Below are positions 17,464-27,828 of a DNA stretch of 61,023 bases, in pieces. The notes beneath the pieces are model-generated. The model did not search any database. It was not told the origin of the DNA and worked only from the letters and a program-made list of their open reading frames with translations. This DNA is from an uncultured Hyphomicrobiales bacterium (GTDB taxonomy: Bacteria > Pseudomonadota > Alphaproteobacteria > Rhizobiales > Beijerinckiaceae). Every line of letters starts with the position of its first letter. The first letter of the stretch is position 1. The stretch lies in NCBI GenBank assembly GCA_903851305.1, contig CAINNX010000065.1:1-61023 (forward strand), written 5' to 3'. The position numbers and the translations under genes are program-made.

Positions 17464-18852
17464 TCACGGTATCTCTCCAACAAGAGAGCCCATGAGTGAA
17501 TTGGTCCGGGTTTCTGTAATCAGCACATCCGCTATGCAACCAATGATCGAGTCGGGTCCATCAACCTGAACCGCCTGGAGATAAGGTGTCTTGCCCGCAA
17601 TTTGTCCGGGATAACGACCTTTTTTCTCAAACAAAACCGGCATGACCTGCCCAACCGCAGTCTCATTATAAGCATAACGCATGCCGTCAGCGAGCTCTTG
17701 CAAACGGCGCAACCGCTCACTTTTAACATCTTCTGGAATCTGATGCTCCATCTCCGCACCAGGCGTGCCGGGCCGAATCGAATATTTGAAAAAATAACTG
17801 CTGCCAAAATTGATGTTTTTGATCAGATTGAGCGTGGCCTGAAAGTCTTCTTCGGTTTCATCGGGGAACCCGACAATAAAATCTGATGACAAGGCAATAT
17901 CTGGTCGGACAGAGCGGACACGCGCGATCAGGTCGACATATTGCTGCGCTGTATGCTTACGGTTCATCGCCTGCAAAATACGGTCTGAGCCCGACTGAAC
18001 AGGCAGATGCAGAAAAGGCATCAAGGCTGGCTGGCTTGCATGTGCTTCAATCAAATCATCCTGCATGTCATTGGGATGACTGGTCATATAGCGCAGGCGC
18101 AAGAGGCCCGGGATTTCTGCAAGACGGGCGGTCAATGCAGCCAAAGATACGCTATGGCCATTCTCATCGAGGCCATGAAATGCATTGACGTTTTGACCTA
18201 ACAAAGTCAGCTCACGCACCCCCGATGCAACAAGGTGGCGGGCTTCATCCATGATCTTACTGATGGGACGAGATGTTTCGGCGCCGCGTGTATATGGCAC
18301 AACACAGAAGGTACAAAATTTATCGCATCCTTCCTGAATCGTCAGGAAAGAAGAAATGCCGCGGCTTGCCACTTTTTCAGGCTTGGGCGGCGCGAGATGA
18401 TCAAATTTATCTTCGATAGGAAAATCGGTTTCGATACGCGCGCCTGCTTCAAGCGTGCGCAACATCTCGGGCAGACGGTGATAGCTTTGCGGGCCAACAA
18501 CAAGATCGACCGCTTTCTGGCGACGAATAATTTCTGCGCCTTCGGCTTGAGCAACACAGCCGGCCACCGCGATTTTCATCTCTTGGCCGTTTTTGGCACG
18601 CTCTTCCTTCAGCTCGCGAACTTTGCCAAGCTCAGAAAAGACCTTTTCAGCGGCCCGCTCACGGATATGACATGTGTTGAGAACGACCAGATCAGCTTGC
18701 GCAATATCGGTCGTTTCATCATAGCCTTCGGGCGCAAGCACGTCTGCCATGCGCGTGGCATCATAGGCGTTCATCTGACATCCGTAGGACTTGATGAACA
18801 ATTTTCGCCGTCCAGCCTGACTGTTTTGCTGAGCGGATTGCGACTTATTCAA
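17464..18852 (-). CDS. miaB: tRNA-2-methylthio-N6-isopentenyladenosine methylthiotransferase MiaB
   Basis: Radical-SAM enzyme that adds the methylthio group to i6A37 of tRNA. In the 462-residue protein the N-terminal cluster is held by C25 (YGCQMN), C61 (NTCHIRE) and C99 (AGCVAQ). The radical-SAM cluster is held by C176, C180 and C183 (CDKFCTFC). A C-terminal TRAM domain follows. TTG at 18852 is the likely start because GAGG lies about 8-10 nt upstream. In several rhizobia a fur/mur gene lies between rimI and miaB; here there is only about 100 bp. Confidence 0.96.
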   Translation of the reverse strand: MNKSQSAQQNSQAGRRKLFIKSYGCQMNAYDATRMADVLAPEGYDETTDIAQADLVVLNTCHIRERAAEKVFSELGKVRELKEERAKNGQEMKIAVAGCVAQAEGAEIIRRQKAVDLVVGPQSYHRLPEMLRTLEAGARIETDFPIEDKFDHLAPPKPEKVASRGISSFLTIQEGCDKFCTFCVVPYTRGAETSRPISKIMDEARHLVASGVRELTLLGQNVNAFHGLDENGHSVSLAALTARLAEIPGLLRLRYMTSHPNDMQDDLIEAHASQPALMPFLHLPVQSGSDRILQAMNRKHTAQQYVDLIARVRSVRPDIALSSDFIVGFPDETEEDFQATLNLIKNINFGSSYFFKYSIRPGTPGAEMEHQIPEDVKSERLRRLQELADGMRYAYNETAVGQVMPVLFEKKGRYPGQIAGKTPYLQAVQVDGPDSIIGCIADVLITETRTNSLMGSLVGEIP

Positions 18853-18956
18853 GCGGGTTTCACCTCGAGTGGGAATCGTGTTTCGTCCACCCCATCAGGA
18901 TAGGCGAAGTTTCATGACGTTCTAGTGCCATCGGGCGCTTTTGAGAACAAAAGTAT

Positions 18957-19445
18957 TTAGCTGAGCACAGCACGCATCACCAACGCTGTGGCGCGCGTGC
19001 CGTCCTGTTTGGGATAATAGCCCGCGCGCTCGCCAACTTTGGCAAAGCCAAACTGCTCATAAAGCCGCAATGCAGGCTCATTACCCTGTTCAACCTCAAG
19101 AAAAACCTCCTGCACGCCTTGGACCGCGAGGCGGTAAAAATGTGCACTCAAAAGACGTTGCCCCACGCCGCGTCCCTGGAAGCGTGGTTCAACCGCAATA
19201 GACAGCAGCTCTGCCTCTGGGGCCACAAAACGAGAAATGGCAAAGCCGAAACATGTCTTTCCAGGACCATCAAAGGCGCCATCCGCCACGACCTGACGAT
19301 CCCTGACCAATTGTTCGAAATCCGAAACGCTCCAAGCACGGGCAAAAAAGCGTCCATGTAGACGCGCTGCATCAGCGAACCAGCGACTCTCGAGCGGACG
19401 AATGACGGGATCCGGCTTTTTTGAAAAAAATGGCCAGCCCAGCAT
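18957..19445 (-). CDS. rimI: GNAT acetyltransferase RimI
   Basis: N-acetyltransferase of the RimI type (N-terminal acetylation of ribosomal protein S18). The 162-residue protein has a GNAT core with ELLSIAVEPRFQGRGVGQRLL (acetyl-CoA loop), FLEVEQGNEPALRLYEQFGF and a GYYP motif before the end. The start overlaps the tsaB stop by one base (TGATG). The tsaB-rimI pairing is widely conserved and supports the assignment. Confidence 0.9.
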   Translation of the reverse strand: MLGWPFFSKKPDPVIRPLESRWFADAARLHGRFFARAWSVSDFEQLVRDRQVVADGAFDGPGKTCFGFAISRFVAPEAELLSIAVEPRFQGRGVGQRLLSAHFYRLAVQGVQEVFLEVEQGNEPALRLYEQFGFAKVGERAGYYPKQDGTRATALVMRAVLS

Positions 19446-20128
19446 CAGGCTGTCCGAGGGATCGCGCCATTGGCCTGCGGCTTGGCATCGGGTGCTTTAA
19501 GATAATAGGGGCGGGGGGGCGCTGATGCCGGATCAGCCAAGGACCCCAACCGGGCAACATAAGCAATATCAGGGTTGACCGTTTCGCCAGCAACTTCAGC
19601 CTGCGCGCCTAAAGACCAAGCCTCAATCGCCATCATCGTTGCGCCAGAGCCTGAAAAGACCAAAGGCCCGGCGCCCAAGGTCCGCACAGCATCTCGAACT
19701 TTTGCGATGCGAGGAGCTGCCAAAGGCTGTCCTTTGACAGTAAAGCCCTGCACATAGACATGGCCATGTTTGGCATCCACAGCTGCCGCGATCACCCCAG
19801 CACCTTCACGCCCGATGAGCGGGGCCGCAAAGGCAGCCAGTGACGAGACCCCGACAACAGGAATGCCCGCCGCCAAACCGATGGCGCGCGCCGCCGCTAT
19901 GCCAATGCGTATACCTGTAAACGAGCCGGGGCCGACCACGACCGCTATGCGATCAAGCTGTGCAAACGGCAAGGCTGCGGTTTTGACAACGCGTTGGACC
20001 AGCGGAAGGAGAGCTTCTGAGTGTCCGCGCACCATTGGCAGCACTTCATAAGCCAATAATGCCCCGTCATCGCCCATAATGCAGGCACAAACTGCCGCCT
20101 GTGATGTGTCGATGGCGAGGAGTTTCAT
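19445..20128 (-). CDS. tsaB: tRNA threonylcarbamoyladenosine biosynthesis protein TsaB
   Basis: ASKHA-fold partner of TsaD in t6A37 synthesis. The 227-residue protein opens MKLLAIDTSQAAVCACI and has HSEALLPLVQ, VVGPGSFTGIRIGIAAARAIGLA and AVDAKHGHVYVQ, all diagnostic. It has lost the metal ligands of TsaD, as is normal for TsaB. It starts 4 nt after the NifU-domain gene and overlaps rimI. Confidence 0.95.
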   Translation of the reverse strand: MKLLAIDTSQAAVCACIMGDDGALLAYEVLPMVRGHSEALLPLVQRVVKTAALPFAQLDRIAVVVGPGSFTGIRIGIAAARAIGLAAGIPVVGVSSLAAFAAPLIGREGAGVIAAAVDAKHGHVYVQGFTVKGQPLAAPRIAKVRDAVRTLGAGPLVFSGSGATMMAIEAWSLGAQAEVAGETVNPDIAYVARLGSLADPASAPPRPYYLKAPDAKPQANGAIPRTA

Positions 20129-20132
20129 CAGA

Positions 20133-20696
20133 TCAGAGCTGCTCGACCGATTGCACTTCCGGCAAGAAATGCTTGAGAAGGTTCTGAATGCCGCTTTTGA
20201 GCGTAGCTGTGGAAGATGGGCACCCAGAGCAGGCGCCTTTCATCGTCAAATAAACAATCCCGTCGCGAAAACCACGGAATGTGATGTCGCCACCATCTCC
20301 GGCCACTGCAGGGCGAATGCGGGTTTCAAGAAGATCTTTGATCGTCGCGACCGTTTCAGCGTGTTCGGGCGCAAAAAATTCTTCGCCCTCATCCGAACCG
20401 GACGTGTCCTGACCTTCGACCAGCAAGGGCGCGCCGGACACAAAATGTTCCATGATGGCGCCAAGCACTGAAGGCTTCAGATGCTGCCACTCGCCATCCG
20501 ACTTGCTGACGGAAACAAAATCGGAGCCAAAAAACACCGTCGAAACACCAGGAATAGCAAAAAGTGCCTTAGCGAGAGGCGATTTTGACGCGGCATCCAC
20601 ATCTCGAATTTCGAGCGTTCCCTCGGGCAAGACTGTGCGGCCCGGCAAAAACTTGAGCGTAGCGGGGTTAGGCGTGGCTTCAGTTTGAATGAACAT
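20133..20696 (-). CDS. nfuA: NfuA-like Fe-S scaffold/carrier (Nfu_N plus NifU C-terminal domain)
   Basis: Fe-S cluster carrier of 187 residues. The N-terminal Nfu domain starts MFIQTEATPNPATLKFLPG with PLAKALFAIPGV. The C-terminal NifU domain has RPAVAGDGGDITF and the cluster-binding CxxC in KGACSGCPSSTATLK. This is the mitochondrial-NFU1-like form common in alphaproteobacteria. It sits 4 nt upstream of tsaB. A plausible client nearby is MiaB, which needs two Fe-S clusters; that link is my inference. Confidence 0.92.
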   Translation of the reverse strand: MFIQTEATPNPATLKFLPGRTVLPEGTLEIRDVDAASKSPLAKALFAIPGVSTVFFGSDFVSVSKSDGEWQHLKPSVLGAIMEHFVSGAPLLVEGQDTSGSDEGEEFFAPEHAETVATIKDLLETRIRPAVAGDGGDITFRGFRDGIVYLTMKGACSGCPSSTATLKSGIQNLLKHFLPEVQSVEQL

Positions 20697-20793
20697 GGCT
20701 TTCTCCTCGGCGTCCGGTTCAAGGCCGGCGACGGATGACGCTCACAGATAAGGGCTTAAACCTACGAAAATCAATGGCGATTGTGTCGCGCCC

Positions 20794-21828
20794 TCAGCGC
20801 ACGAAACCGACAATATCGCGAACGGCAGTCATGGTGGCAGCCGCCCGCGCGCGCGCGCGGTTGGCCCCATCCCGAAGTACGCTGTCAATGTAAGCATGAT
20901 CTGCTTGTAAACGACGCATTTCACCGCCAATCGGGGCAAGTTTAGCGACCGTCAGATCGACGAGGGCCGATTTAAAGGTCGAAAAATTGCCGCCACCAAA
21001 TTGCTGCAGAATATCAAGCTTGGTCTTGTCTTCCAGCGCGGCATAAATGCCCACGAGATTGTCGGCCTCGGGCCGACCAGCCAGACCTTCCAAAGCCGAA
21101 GGCAATGCATCGGGATCGGTCTTCGCCTTGCGGATCTTCTGTGCAATCGTATCCGCATCATCGGCCAAATTGATCCGCGAATTGTCAGACGGATCGGACT
21201 TCGACATTTTCTTCGACCCGTCTCGCAGGCTCATAACGCGCGTGGCAGGGCCTTGGATGAGAGGCTCTGGAAGCGGAAAGAAACCCTTCCCGTCAGCATA
21301 ATCAGCGTTATCAGCCAGAAAGTCGTTATTGAACTTTTGCGCAATATCACGCGCCAACTCGAGATGCTGTTTCTGATCTTCACCAACAGGCACATGCGTC
21401 GCGCGATAAACAAGAATGTCGGCAGCCATCAACGCCGGATAGGCATAAAGACCAACGGATGCGTTTTCACGATCCTTGCCGGCCTTTTCCTTGAATTGTG
21501 TCATGCGATTGAGCCAGCCAATGCGCGCCACACAATTGAAAATCCAAGCTAATTCAGCGTGTTCTGCAACTTGGCTCTGGTTAAAAACAATGTGTTTTTT
21601 AGGATCAATTCCAGCCGCGATGAAGGCCGCCGTCACTTCACGAATATTGGATGTCAGCTCTGACGGCTTTTGCGCGACCGTAATCGCATGCAAATCTACG
21701 ACGCAATAAATGCAATCATGGGTGTCCTGCAAAGCCACGAATTTCGTGATGGCCCCGAGATAATTGCCCAGATGCAAATTGCCCGTCGGCTGAACACCTG
21801 AAAAGACGAGCTGTGGGAAGGCTTGCAT
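20794..21828 (-). CDS. trpS: Tryptophanyl-tRNA synthetase
   Basis: Class Ic aminoacyl-tRNA synthetase, 344 residues. It has [15 protein letters not shown] (HIGH-type motif), the dimer/tryptophan-binding region [18 protein letters not shown] and the KMSKS loop [17 protein letters not shown] at 21828 has GGAG about 9 nt upstream. About 100 bp separate it from the NifU-domain gene on the same strand. Confidence 0.97.
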   Translation of the reverse strand: MQAFPQLVFSGVQPTGNLHLGNYLGAITKFVALQDTHDCIYCVVDLHAITVAQKPSELTSNIREVTAAFIAAGIDPKKHIVFNQSQVAEHAELAWIFNCVARIGWLNRMTQFKEKAGKDRENASVGLYAYPALMAADILVYRATHVPVGEDQKQHLELARDIAQKFNNDFLADNADYADGKGFFPLPEPLIQGPATRVMSLRDGSKKMSKSDPSDNSRINLADDADTIAQKIRKAKTDPDALPSALEGLAGRPEADNLVGIYAALEDKTKLDILQQFGGGNFSTFKSALVDLTVAKLAPIGGEMRRLQADHAYIDSVLRDGANRARARAAATMTAVRDIVGFVR

Positions 21829-22243
21829 GCGTCATGGCTCCGATCAGCAAGGCCGCCTTATCGCAAATCGGTAGACCGTCTGGCAAGCCTTTCAGCGGCA
21901 CAGTATAAAATGGCTCAATGACATCTTTTAAGCCAGCATCGACATCATTTTACTGTTGAGCCGGCCAAGGTCTCCCCGCCCCGATACGCAGGAGGAGCAC
22001 ATAGGCACCCCCACCAAGAGGCATTTGGCCACAATCTGTTCAGACACCGAAGGCCTGAAAGCCAGGCAGCCAGACATCAACAAGCCCAAAAGGGACCGAA
22101 AACCGTATTCACGAAACCGGTAAGAAACTGACAAGAGCCTGTCAGGTAAGACTATGGCCAGAAAGCCACTCAAGCGCCGGTCCGAGGTAGCCATACGGCA
22201 CCGGGCTTGCTAGAAGCCCCAATATCAGCTCAGGACGTTCAAC
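21829..22243. other. 415-bp divergent intergenic region between trpS and hisB, no supported gene
   Basis: No convincing coding or RNA gene. It contains two short perfect hairpins on the plus strand: GCCTG-AAAGC-CAGGC around 22055-22070 and CTGACA (22128-22133) with TGTCAG (22140-22145). It also has the hisB SD AGGA about 8 nt before its ATG. An 88-codon minus-strand frame at 21928-22194 has a weak start and no recognisable domain. Promoters for trpS and the his cluster must lie here, but I cannot place them. Confidence 0.5.
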
Positions 22244-22837
22244 ATGCGCAGCGCCACACTTTCGCGTCAAACTCGCGAAACCGACATCAAGGCGAAGGTC
22301 AAGCTCGACGGCACGGGCATGGCTTCGATCAAAACCGGTATCGGTTTCTTCGACCACATGCTCGATCAGATTGCACGCCACAGCCTCATCGATATTGAGA
22401 TCGAGGCCAAAGGCGATCTGCATATCGATCAGCATCACACGGTCGAAGATACGGGTATCGTACTGGGTCAAGCGATCCGGCAGGCGCTCGGTGATCTGCG
22501 CGGCGTCACCCGCTATGCGGATGCCCTTTTGCCGATGGATGAGACACTCACCCGTGTGGCGCTAGATATTTCCGGACGACCCTTTCTCGTCTTCCGCACA
22601 AATTTTCATCACAGCAAGATTGGTGACTTCGACACAGATCTGGTGCGCGAATTTTTTCAAGCTTTTGCGATGAATGCCGGGATCACTTTGCACATCGAGA
22701 CCCTCTACGGTCTCAATGATCACCACATCGCGGAATCCTGCTTCAAGGGTCTTGCGCGCGCTCTGGGTGCGGCCATCGCTATTGATCCGCGCCAGAAAGA
22801 TCGCGTGCCCTCTACCAAGGGCAGCCTCGCAGGCTGA
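22244..22837 (+). CDS. hisB: Imidazoleglycerol-phosphate dehydratase HisB
   Basis: Monofunctional dehydratase of histidine biosynthesis, 197 residues, without the phosphatase domain of the enterobacterial fusion. It opens [14 protein letters not shown] and has the duplicated metal-binding motifs [15 protein letters not shown] and DNHH-type [17 protein letters not shown]. The SD AGGA lies 8 nt upstream. It is first of a six-gene plus-strand cluster followed by coaA. Confidence 0.96.
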   Translation: MRSATLSRQTRETDIKAKVKLDGTGMASIKTGIGFFDHMLDQIARHSLIDIEIEAKGDLHIDQHHTVEDTGIVLGQAIRQALGDLRGVTRYADALLPMDETLTRVALDISGRPFLVFRTNFHHSKIGDFDTDLVREFFQAFAMNAGITLHIETLYGLNDHHIAESCFKGLARALGAAIAIDPRQKDRVPSTKGSLAG

Positions 22838-22847
22838 GAACCACCAC

Positions 22848-23306
22848 ATGGGCATTTATTCGGTCCATATAAAGGGATCCCCTGACGAGCCGTCCGCTTT
22901 CGAGCGGGCGGTATTCGTACGCGAAGGATTCAGCTGGCTGGCCTTTCTGCTGGGACCATTTTGGCTCATCTGGACGCGTGCATGGTTTGTGCTGCTGGCT
23001 TGGATCATGTTGCAAATAACTCTGGCCTATCTGGTCTATGCACAGATTTTGCCAATCATGACGCAAAGTCTTGTCGACTTCATCGTGGCGCTGGCTCTTG
23101 GTTTCGAAGCATCAAGCGTACGCCGCTTTGCCTTGGGGCGTCGCGGTTTTCAGATGATTGATCTTGTGCATGAAAGACAATGCGCAGACGCAGAGCGCCG
23201 CTTTTTTTCCCGTTGGGCTTTGCTAAATCGTAACGCTTCAAGCCAAGCTTCAACCGTGAATGCAGTGCCTAATCTAGTTGGCCTTTTTCCGTCTGCAGGA
23301 GCCTGA
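22848..23306 (+). CDS. DUF2628 small membrane protein in the his cluster
   Basis: Protein of 152 residues starting MGIYSVHIKGSPDEPSAFER. It has two or three hydrophobic segments (WLAFLLGPFWLIWTRAW through LQITLAYLVYAQIL and LVDFIVALALGF), then RRFALGRRGFQMIDLV. The layout is that of DUF2628 proteins, whose function is unknown. It sits 10 nt after hisB and 3 nt before hisH, an arrangement seen in other rhizobial his clusters. A role linked to histidine synthesis is not shown by anything in the sequence. Confidence 0.8.
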   Translation: MGIYSVHIKGSPDEPSAFERAVFVREGFSWLAFLLGPFWLIWTRAWFVLLAWIMLQITLAYLVYAQILPIMTQSLVDFIVALALGFEASSVRRFALGRRGFQMIDLVHERQCADAERRFFSRWALLNRNASSQASTVNAVPNLVGLFPSAGA

Positions 23307-23309
23307 GCG

Positions 23310-23954
23310 ATGAGTGTCGCCATCGTTGATTATGGCTCCGGCAATTTGCACTCGGCTCATAAAGCGATTGAGCGCGCAGCCGCCGAACAAGGTGTGCAAG
23401 TCATTGTGACATCTGACCCTGATGTTGTGCGACAGGTCGACCGCATTGTGCTGCCGGGTGTGGGCGCTTTCGCTGATTGTCGCCGCGGACTTGATCACGT
23501 TGCCGGTATGGTGGAAGCGCTGGAAGACAGCGTGATCCGGAGTGGCAAGCCGTTCCTCGGAATTTGTGTTGGCATGCAATTATTGGCCACACGCGGCCTT
23601 GAACATGGTGTGGCGGAAGGTTTGAACTGGATTCCAGGCCAAGTCATTGAGATCAAACCCGACGCACCCAATTTAAAAGTTCCCCATATGGGGTGGAATA
23701 CGCTGAAGCCGAGCCGCCCGCATCCGCTCCTCAAAGATATTCCAACCGGCGAAAACGGTTTGCACGCCTATTTCGTTCACTCCTATCACCTACAAGCTGC
23801 CAATCCGGATCAGATCATCGCTTCCACCGAATATGGTGGCGAGCTCACAGCTATGGTTGGGCGCGACAATATCGTTGGAACCCAATTCCATCCCGAAAAG
23901 AGCCAGAAACTTGGACTGGCACTGATCGCCAATTTCCTAAGGTGGACACCTTGA
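23310..23954 (+). CDS. hisH: Imidazole glycerol phosphate synthase, glutaminase subunit HisH
   Basis: Class I glutamine amidotransferase, 214 residues, that feeds ammonia to HisF. It opens [19 protein letters not shown], has the oxyanion/nucleophile motif [11 protein letters not shown] with Cys86, and ends with the His-Glu pair in [10 protein letters not shown]. Its stop overlaps the TTG start of hisA by 4 nt (TTGA). Confidence 0.96.
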   Translation: MSVAIVDYGSGNLHSAHKAIERAAAEQGVQVIVTSDPDVVRQVDRIVLPGVGAFADCRRGLDHVAGMVEALEDSVIRSGKPFLGICVGMQLLATRGLEHGVAEGLNWIPGQVIEIKPDAPNLKVPHMGWNTLKPSRPHPLLKDIPTGENGLHAYFVHSYHLQAANPDQIIASTEYGGELTAMVGRDNIVGTQFHPEKSQKLGLALIANFLRWTP

Positions 23955-24697
23955 TTCTTTTTCCTGCGATCGATCTCAAAGAAGGCGAATGCGTGCGCCT
24001 GATACATGGCGACATGGACCAATCCACCGTGTTCAACACAGACCCGGCCGCACAAGCGCAAGCTTTTGAAGATCAGGGTTTTGAATATTTGCATGTTGTC
24101 GATCTGAATGGCGCCTTTGCCGGTGAACCCCGCAATGCACATGCCGTCGAAACCATTCTCAAACGGATCAAAATGCCGGTTCAATTGGGTGGTGGCATTC
24201 GCGACATGCGCACCATTGATGGCTGGCTTTCCAAGGGAATCACACGCGTTATCATCGGAACAGCGGCCGTTCGCGATCCGGATCTTGTACGCGAAGCTGC
24301 ACGTAATCACCCTGGCAAAATCGCTGTGGGTATTGATGCACGAGATGGACTCGTTGCCGTTGACGGCTGGGCTAAAGTCTCACAAGTCACAGCTCTTGAG
24401 CTCGGCAAACGCTTTGAAGATGCCGGCGTTGCGGCGATTATCTATACTGATATTTCGCGTGATGGCGTCCTCAAAGGGTTGAACATCGAGGCAACGCTCG
24501 CTCTCGCGGAAGCACTGTCCATCCCCGTGATTGCATCTGGAGGCCTTGCCTCATTGGCCGATATCGAACGTCTTTTGATGCCCGATTGCGAAAAGCTCGC
24601 TGGCGCAATCACCGGCCGAGCTCTTTATGATGGTCGTCTTGATCCTGCATCTGCTTTGAATTTAATCCGCGTAGCGCGGGAGGCTCGGCGTGCTTAA
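23951..24697 (+). CDS. hisA: Phosphoribosyl-ProFAR isomerase HisA
   Basis: TIM-barrel isomerase of histidine synthesis, 248 residues. The true N-terminus [16 protein letters not shown] starts at TTG 23951, which has AAGGTGG 5 nt upstream. The frame extends far upstream inside hisH, but that part is not coding. Catalytic-type aspartates and phosphate loops are visible in [22 protein letters not shown] and DISRDG. It overlaps hisF by 8 nt. Confidence 0.95.
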   Translation: MILFPAIDLKEGECVRLIHGDMDQSTVFNTDPAAQAQAFEDQGFEYLHVVDLNGAFAGEPRNAHAVETILKRIKMPVQLGGGIRDMRTIDGWLSKGITRVIIGTAAVRDPDLVREAARNHPGKIAVGIDARDGLVAVDGWAKVSQVTALELGKRFEDAGVAAIIYTDISRDGVLKGLNIEATLALAEALSIPVIASGGLASLADIERLLMPDCEKLAGAITGRALYDGRLDPASALNLIRVAREARRA

Positions 24698-25451
24698 ATG
24701 CCGTGTTATTCCTTGTCTTGACGTCAAAGACGGCCGCGTCGTCAAAGGCGTGAATTTTGTTGACTTGAAAGATGCTGGCGACCCGGTCGAAAGCGCGATT
24801 GCTTATGACGCTGCAGGTGCTGACGAGCTCTGCTTTCTCGATATCACGGCCAGCCATGAAAATCGTGGAACGATACTTGATGTCGTGCGCCGTACCGCCG
24901 AGGCTTGCTTCATGCCACTGACCGTCGGTGGCGGTGTGCGTACAACCGATGATATTCGTAATCTACTCTTGGCCGGGGCTGACAAAGTTTCGATCATGAC
25001 GGCGGCCGTGAACAACCGCGATTTTGTGCGTGAAGCAGCTGAGAAATTTGGTAGCCAGTGCATTGTTGTTGCCATTGACGCCAAGCAAGTCTCTCCAGAC
25101 CGCTGGGAAATCTTCACACATGGTGGTCGCAAGCCCACAGGCATCAATGCGGTGGACTATGCCAAAGAAGTGGTCGCGCTAGGCGCAGGCGAAATCCTGC
25201 TGACCTCAATGGATCGGGACGGGACGAAATCAGGCTTCGATATCACGCTGACGCGGGCCATTGCCGATGCCGTCCAGGCGCCATTGATTGCCTCTGGCGG
25301 AGTTGGCACGCTTGACCATCTTGTCGAAGGCATCCGGGACGGTCATGCCACAGCCGTTCTGGCCGCATCTATTTTCCACTTTGGCGAATTTACAATCCGT
25401 GCCGCCAAAGAGCATATGCAGAAGGCAGGCTTGCCTGTCCGGATGGACTAA
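24690..25451 (+). CDS. hisF: Imidazole glycerol phosphate synthase, cyclase subunit HisF
   Basis: TIM-barrel cyclase partner of HisH, 253 residues. It opens [22 protein letters not shown] with the catalytic Asp11 and has VAIDAKQ carrying the second catalytic Asp, then [11 protein letters not shown] and [14 protein letters not shown] at 24690 is the start; GGGAGG lies 6 nt before it, inside hisA. Confidence 0.96.
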   Translation: MLKCRVIPCLDVKDGRVVKGVNFVDLKDAGDPVESAIAYDAAGADELCFLDITASHENRGTILDVVRRTAEACFMPLTVGGGVRTTDDIRNLLLAGADKVSIMTAAVNNRDFVREAAEKFGSQCIVVAIDAKQVSPDRWEIFTHGGRKPTGINAVDYAKEVVALGAGEILLTSMDRDGTKSGFDITLTRAIADAVQAPLIASGGVGTLDHLVEGIRDGHATAVLAASIFHFGEFTIRAAKEHMQKAGLPVRMD

Positions 25452-25466
25452 CAAGGGGACCGAGGC

Positions 25467-25781
25467 ATGGCTTTCCGTCTTGAAGACTTGGCCGCAATCA
25501 TTGCAGCGCGCAGCGCGGCTGATGCCGAGAAATCCTATACCAAAACTTTACTAGACAGGGGCGTTGCCCATTGTGGCAAGAAATTCGGCGAAGAAGCAGT
25601 CGAATTTGCCATGGCGACAGCCCAAGGTGAGCGGGCGCCGATGACGGCGGAGGCCGCCGACGTCCTCTATCATCTATTGGTAGCGCTTCAGGCAGGCGGC
25701 ATTTCGTTGCAAGATGTTCTCGACGAACTTGGTCATCGCACAGGTATGTCAGGGCATGAGGAAAAGGCCGCCCGAGGCTGA
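25467..25781 (+). CDS. hisE: Phosphoribosyl-ATP pyrophosphatase HisE
   Basis: Second step of histidine synthesis. The 104-residue protein has KKFGEEAVEFAMA and EAADVLYHLLVALQ, the MazG-like metal-binding helices of HisE. It is monofunctional; there is no HisI domain and no hisI in the window. It follows hisF by 15 nt. Confidence 0.94.
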   Translation: MAFRLEDLAAIIAARSAADAEKSYTKTLLDRGVAHCGKKFGEEAVEFAMATAQGERAPMTAEAADVLYHLLVALQAGGISLQDVLDELGHRTGMSGHEEKAARG

Positions 25782-25808
25782 TACAGGCCTGGGTTGTCGG
25801 GGAACATA

Positions 25809-26765
25809 ATGAAGAAAAAATTCGTAGCAGCCCCACCCCAAGAGCTTTCCCCCTATCGTCATTTCACGCGTCAGGAATGGGCGGCTCTGCGTGCTGACAC
25901 GCCTTTGACACTGACCATCGAAGATCTGGAAAAGCTTCAGTCGATTAATGACCCGATCTCCGTCGAAGAGGTCATTGCGATTTATCTGCCACTGTCACGT
26001 CTTCTGGCTCTCTATGTGGCAGCAACACAAGGCCTTTTCAAAGCAACGCAAAGGTTCCTCGGCGCTGAAGATGGCAAAATGCCCTACATTATCGGCATTG
26101 CAGGCTCAGTGGCTGTTGGCAAATCAACCACCGCGCGCGTCTTGAAAGCACTACTGTCGCGCTGGCCTAACACCCCAAAGGTCGAGCTCATCACAACGGA
26201 CGGTTTTCTCCATCCCAATTCCGTTCTGGAGCGTGAAGGTTTGATGGACCGCAAAGGGTTTCCCGAAAGCTACGATGGTTCAAGCCTCTTGCGCTTTTTA
26301 TCCGAAATCAAAGCGGGGAAGCACCACGTCGAGGCGCCGGTTTATTCCCATCTCTTCTACGACGTCATGCCAGGTAAATCGATTTCTATTGATCGTCCTG
26401 ACATTCTCATTGTTGAAGGCCTCAATGTTCTTTTGCCCAACAAGCCGGGCAAGGAAATTCCTTTCGTCTCGGACTTTTTTGATTTCTCCGTCTATCTGGA
26501 TGCAGACGATAACGATCTCGAGCGATGGTATGTTTCGCGTTTCATGACATTGCGTGAAACAGCTTTTCGTGATCCGCGCTCCTATTTCCGCAAATATGCA
26601 GATTTGAACGATGTTGAAGCGGAGCGCACTGCACGAGATATCTGGCAGAGGATCAATCTACGAAATTTGCACGAAAATATTCTTCCAACCCGAGCGCGTG
26701 CGAGCCTGTTTTTGACCAAAGGTCAGAACCATAAAATCGAACAAGTTGCGCTGAAAAAGCTCTGA
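25809..26765 (+). CDS. coaA: Pantothenate kinase (type I, CoaA)
   Basis: First committed step of CoA synthesis. The 318-residue protein has the P-loop [17 protein letters not shown], the pantothenate-site segment [28 protein letters not shown] and [16 protein letters not shown] at 25809 was chosen over an in-frame TTG at 25794 because GGGGA lies 5 nt upstream. It sits 27 nt after hisE, the arrangement found in many alphaproteobacteria. coaE, the last CoA step, is 6 kb away. Confidence 0.95.
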   Translation: MKKKFVAAPPQELSPYRHFTRQEWAALRADTPLTLTIEDLEKLQSINDPISVEEVIAIYLPLSRLLALYVAATQGLFKATQRFLGAEDGKMPYIIGIAGSVAVGKSTTARVLKALLSRWPNTPKVELITTDGFLHPNSVLEREGLMDRKGFPESYDGSSLLRFLSEIKAGKHHVEAPVYSHLFYDVMPGKSISIDRPDILIVEGLNVLLPNKPGKEIPFVSDFFDFSVYLDADDNDLERWYVSRFMTLRETAFRDPRSYFRKYADLNDVEAERTARDIWQRINLRNLHENILPTRARASLFLTKGQNHKIEQVALKKL

Positions 26766-26768
26766 CCT

Positions 26769-27776
26769 TTAGGCGGGAACAGAGATTCCATTATCTGACA
26801 CATAACTCGCCAGATTGACCTGTGGTCGCGCTCCATAATGCTGAATGACTTCAGCCGCCGCCAACCCACCAAGGCGACCGGAATCGCGCAAATGGCTTCC
26901 CCGCACAAGACCTGCCAAGAATCCAGCAGCAAATAAATCGCCAGCTCCTGTCGTATCAACCAACTTCTCGATTGGCGAAGCTGGGACAGCCAGTGTCTCA
27001 TCACGCGTAATGATCAGACATCCATCTTCGGAGCGTGTCACTGCACCTAGAACGCCTTCATTTCGAAAGGCTGCAACAGCGCTGTCAAAATCTGACGTCT
27101 GATAGAGTGACTTCAGCTCTTGCTGGTTCGCAAAGACAATATCGACAACCTTGTGTCGAATAAGCTCCAAAAACTCATCGCGATAACGATCGATACAAAA
27201 AGCATCTGACAAAGTCAGCGCAACCTGATTCCCTGCTGCATGAGCTATGGAGGCCGCTTTCTTGAAAGCTTCTTTGGCGGCTGGTGGGTCCCAAAGATAA
27301 CCCTCAAGATAAAGAACGGATGCCTCACGGACGAGCTTTTCATCAATATCCTCTGGCCCAAGATTTTGGCAGGCCCCGAGATAAGTGTTCATGGTTCGCT
27401 CACCATCGGGTGTCACCAGCACAAGGCAGCGCGCAGTAGATGGCCCATCACTCGCAAATGGCGTCTCAAAATGGACGCCGCTTTTGCGAATATCATGTGC
27501 AAAAGACCGTCCCGCTTCGTCATTGCGCAGCTTGCCAACAAAGGCTGTGCGAATACCCAGAGACGACAAGCCGACAATTGTATTGGCTGCAGAGCCGCCC
27601 GATATCACCGTAGCTGACCCAATTGAATTGTACAGACGGTGCGCTGCCGCTTCATCGATCAGCATCATGCCGCCTTTGGCGAGTCCATGCGCTACAAGAA
27701 AGTCGTCTTCCGCCTGGGCGATCACATCAACAATCGCATTGCCAAGACCAAGAACTTCGATTTTATCTGCAGGCAT
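26769..27776 (-). CDS. PfkB-family carbohydrate/nucleoside kinase (adenosine kinase-like)
   Basis: Ribokinase-fold kinase of 335 residues. It shows LGLGNAIVDVIAQ at the N-terminus, the glycine-rich SGGSAANTIVGLSSLG, and the C-terminal signature DTTGAGDLFAAGFLAGL with the catalytic Asp. The closest pattern I recognise is bacterial adenosine kinase/sugar kinase, but the substrate is not certain. ATG at 27776 has AGGAGGG 9 nt upstream; upstream in-frame codons are not needed. It is tail-to-tail with coaA at a 3-nt gap. In several rhizobia gyrB occupies the position after the XRE-smr genes. Confidence 0.85.
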   Translation of the reverse strand: MPADKIEVLGLGNAIVDVIAQAEDDFLVAHGLAKGGMMLIDEAAAHRLYNSIGSATVISGGSAANTIVGLSSLGIRTAFVGKLRNDEAGRSFAHDIRKSGVHFETPFASDGPSTARCLVLVTPDGERTMNTYLGACQNLGPEDIDEKLVREASVLYLEGYLWDPPAAKEAFKKAASIAHAAGNQVALTLSDAFCIDRYRDEFLELIRHKVVDIVFANQQELKSLYQTSDFDSAVAAFRNEGVLGAVTRSEDGCLIITRDETLAVPASPIEKLVDTTGAGDLFAAGFLAGLVRGSHLRDSGRLGGLAAAEVIQHYGARPQVNLASYVSDNGISVPA

Positions 27777-27828
27777 AAACGAAAACCCTCCTAATTCGAT
27801 GGCGGTGTCGCACCGCATGCAAGATGCG

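Noticed and set aside
18235-18903. 222-codon plus-strand frame
   Set aside because: Antisense to miaB, whose cluster cysteines are intact; no domain in the plus frame.
21928-22194. 88-codon minus-strand frame upstream of trpS
   Set aside because: Weak start, no SD, no recognisable domain, and composition unlike neighbouring proteins; kept only as part of the intergenic note.
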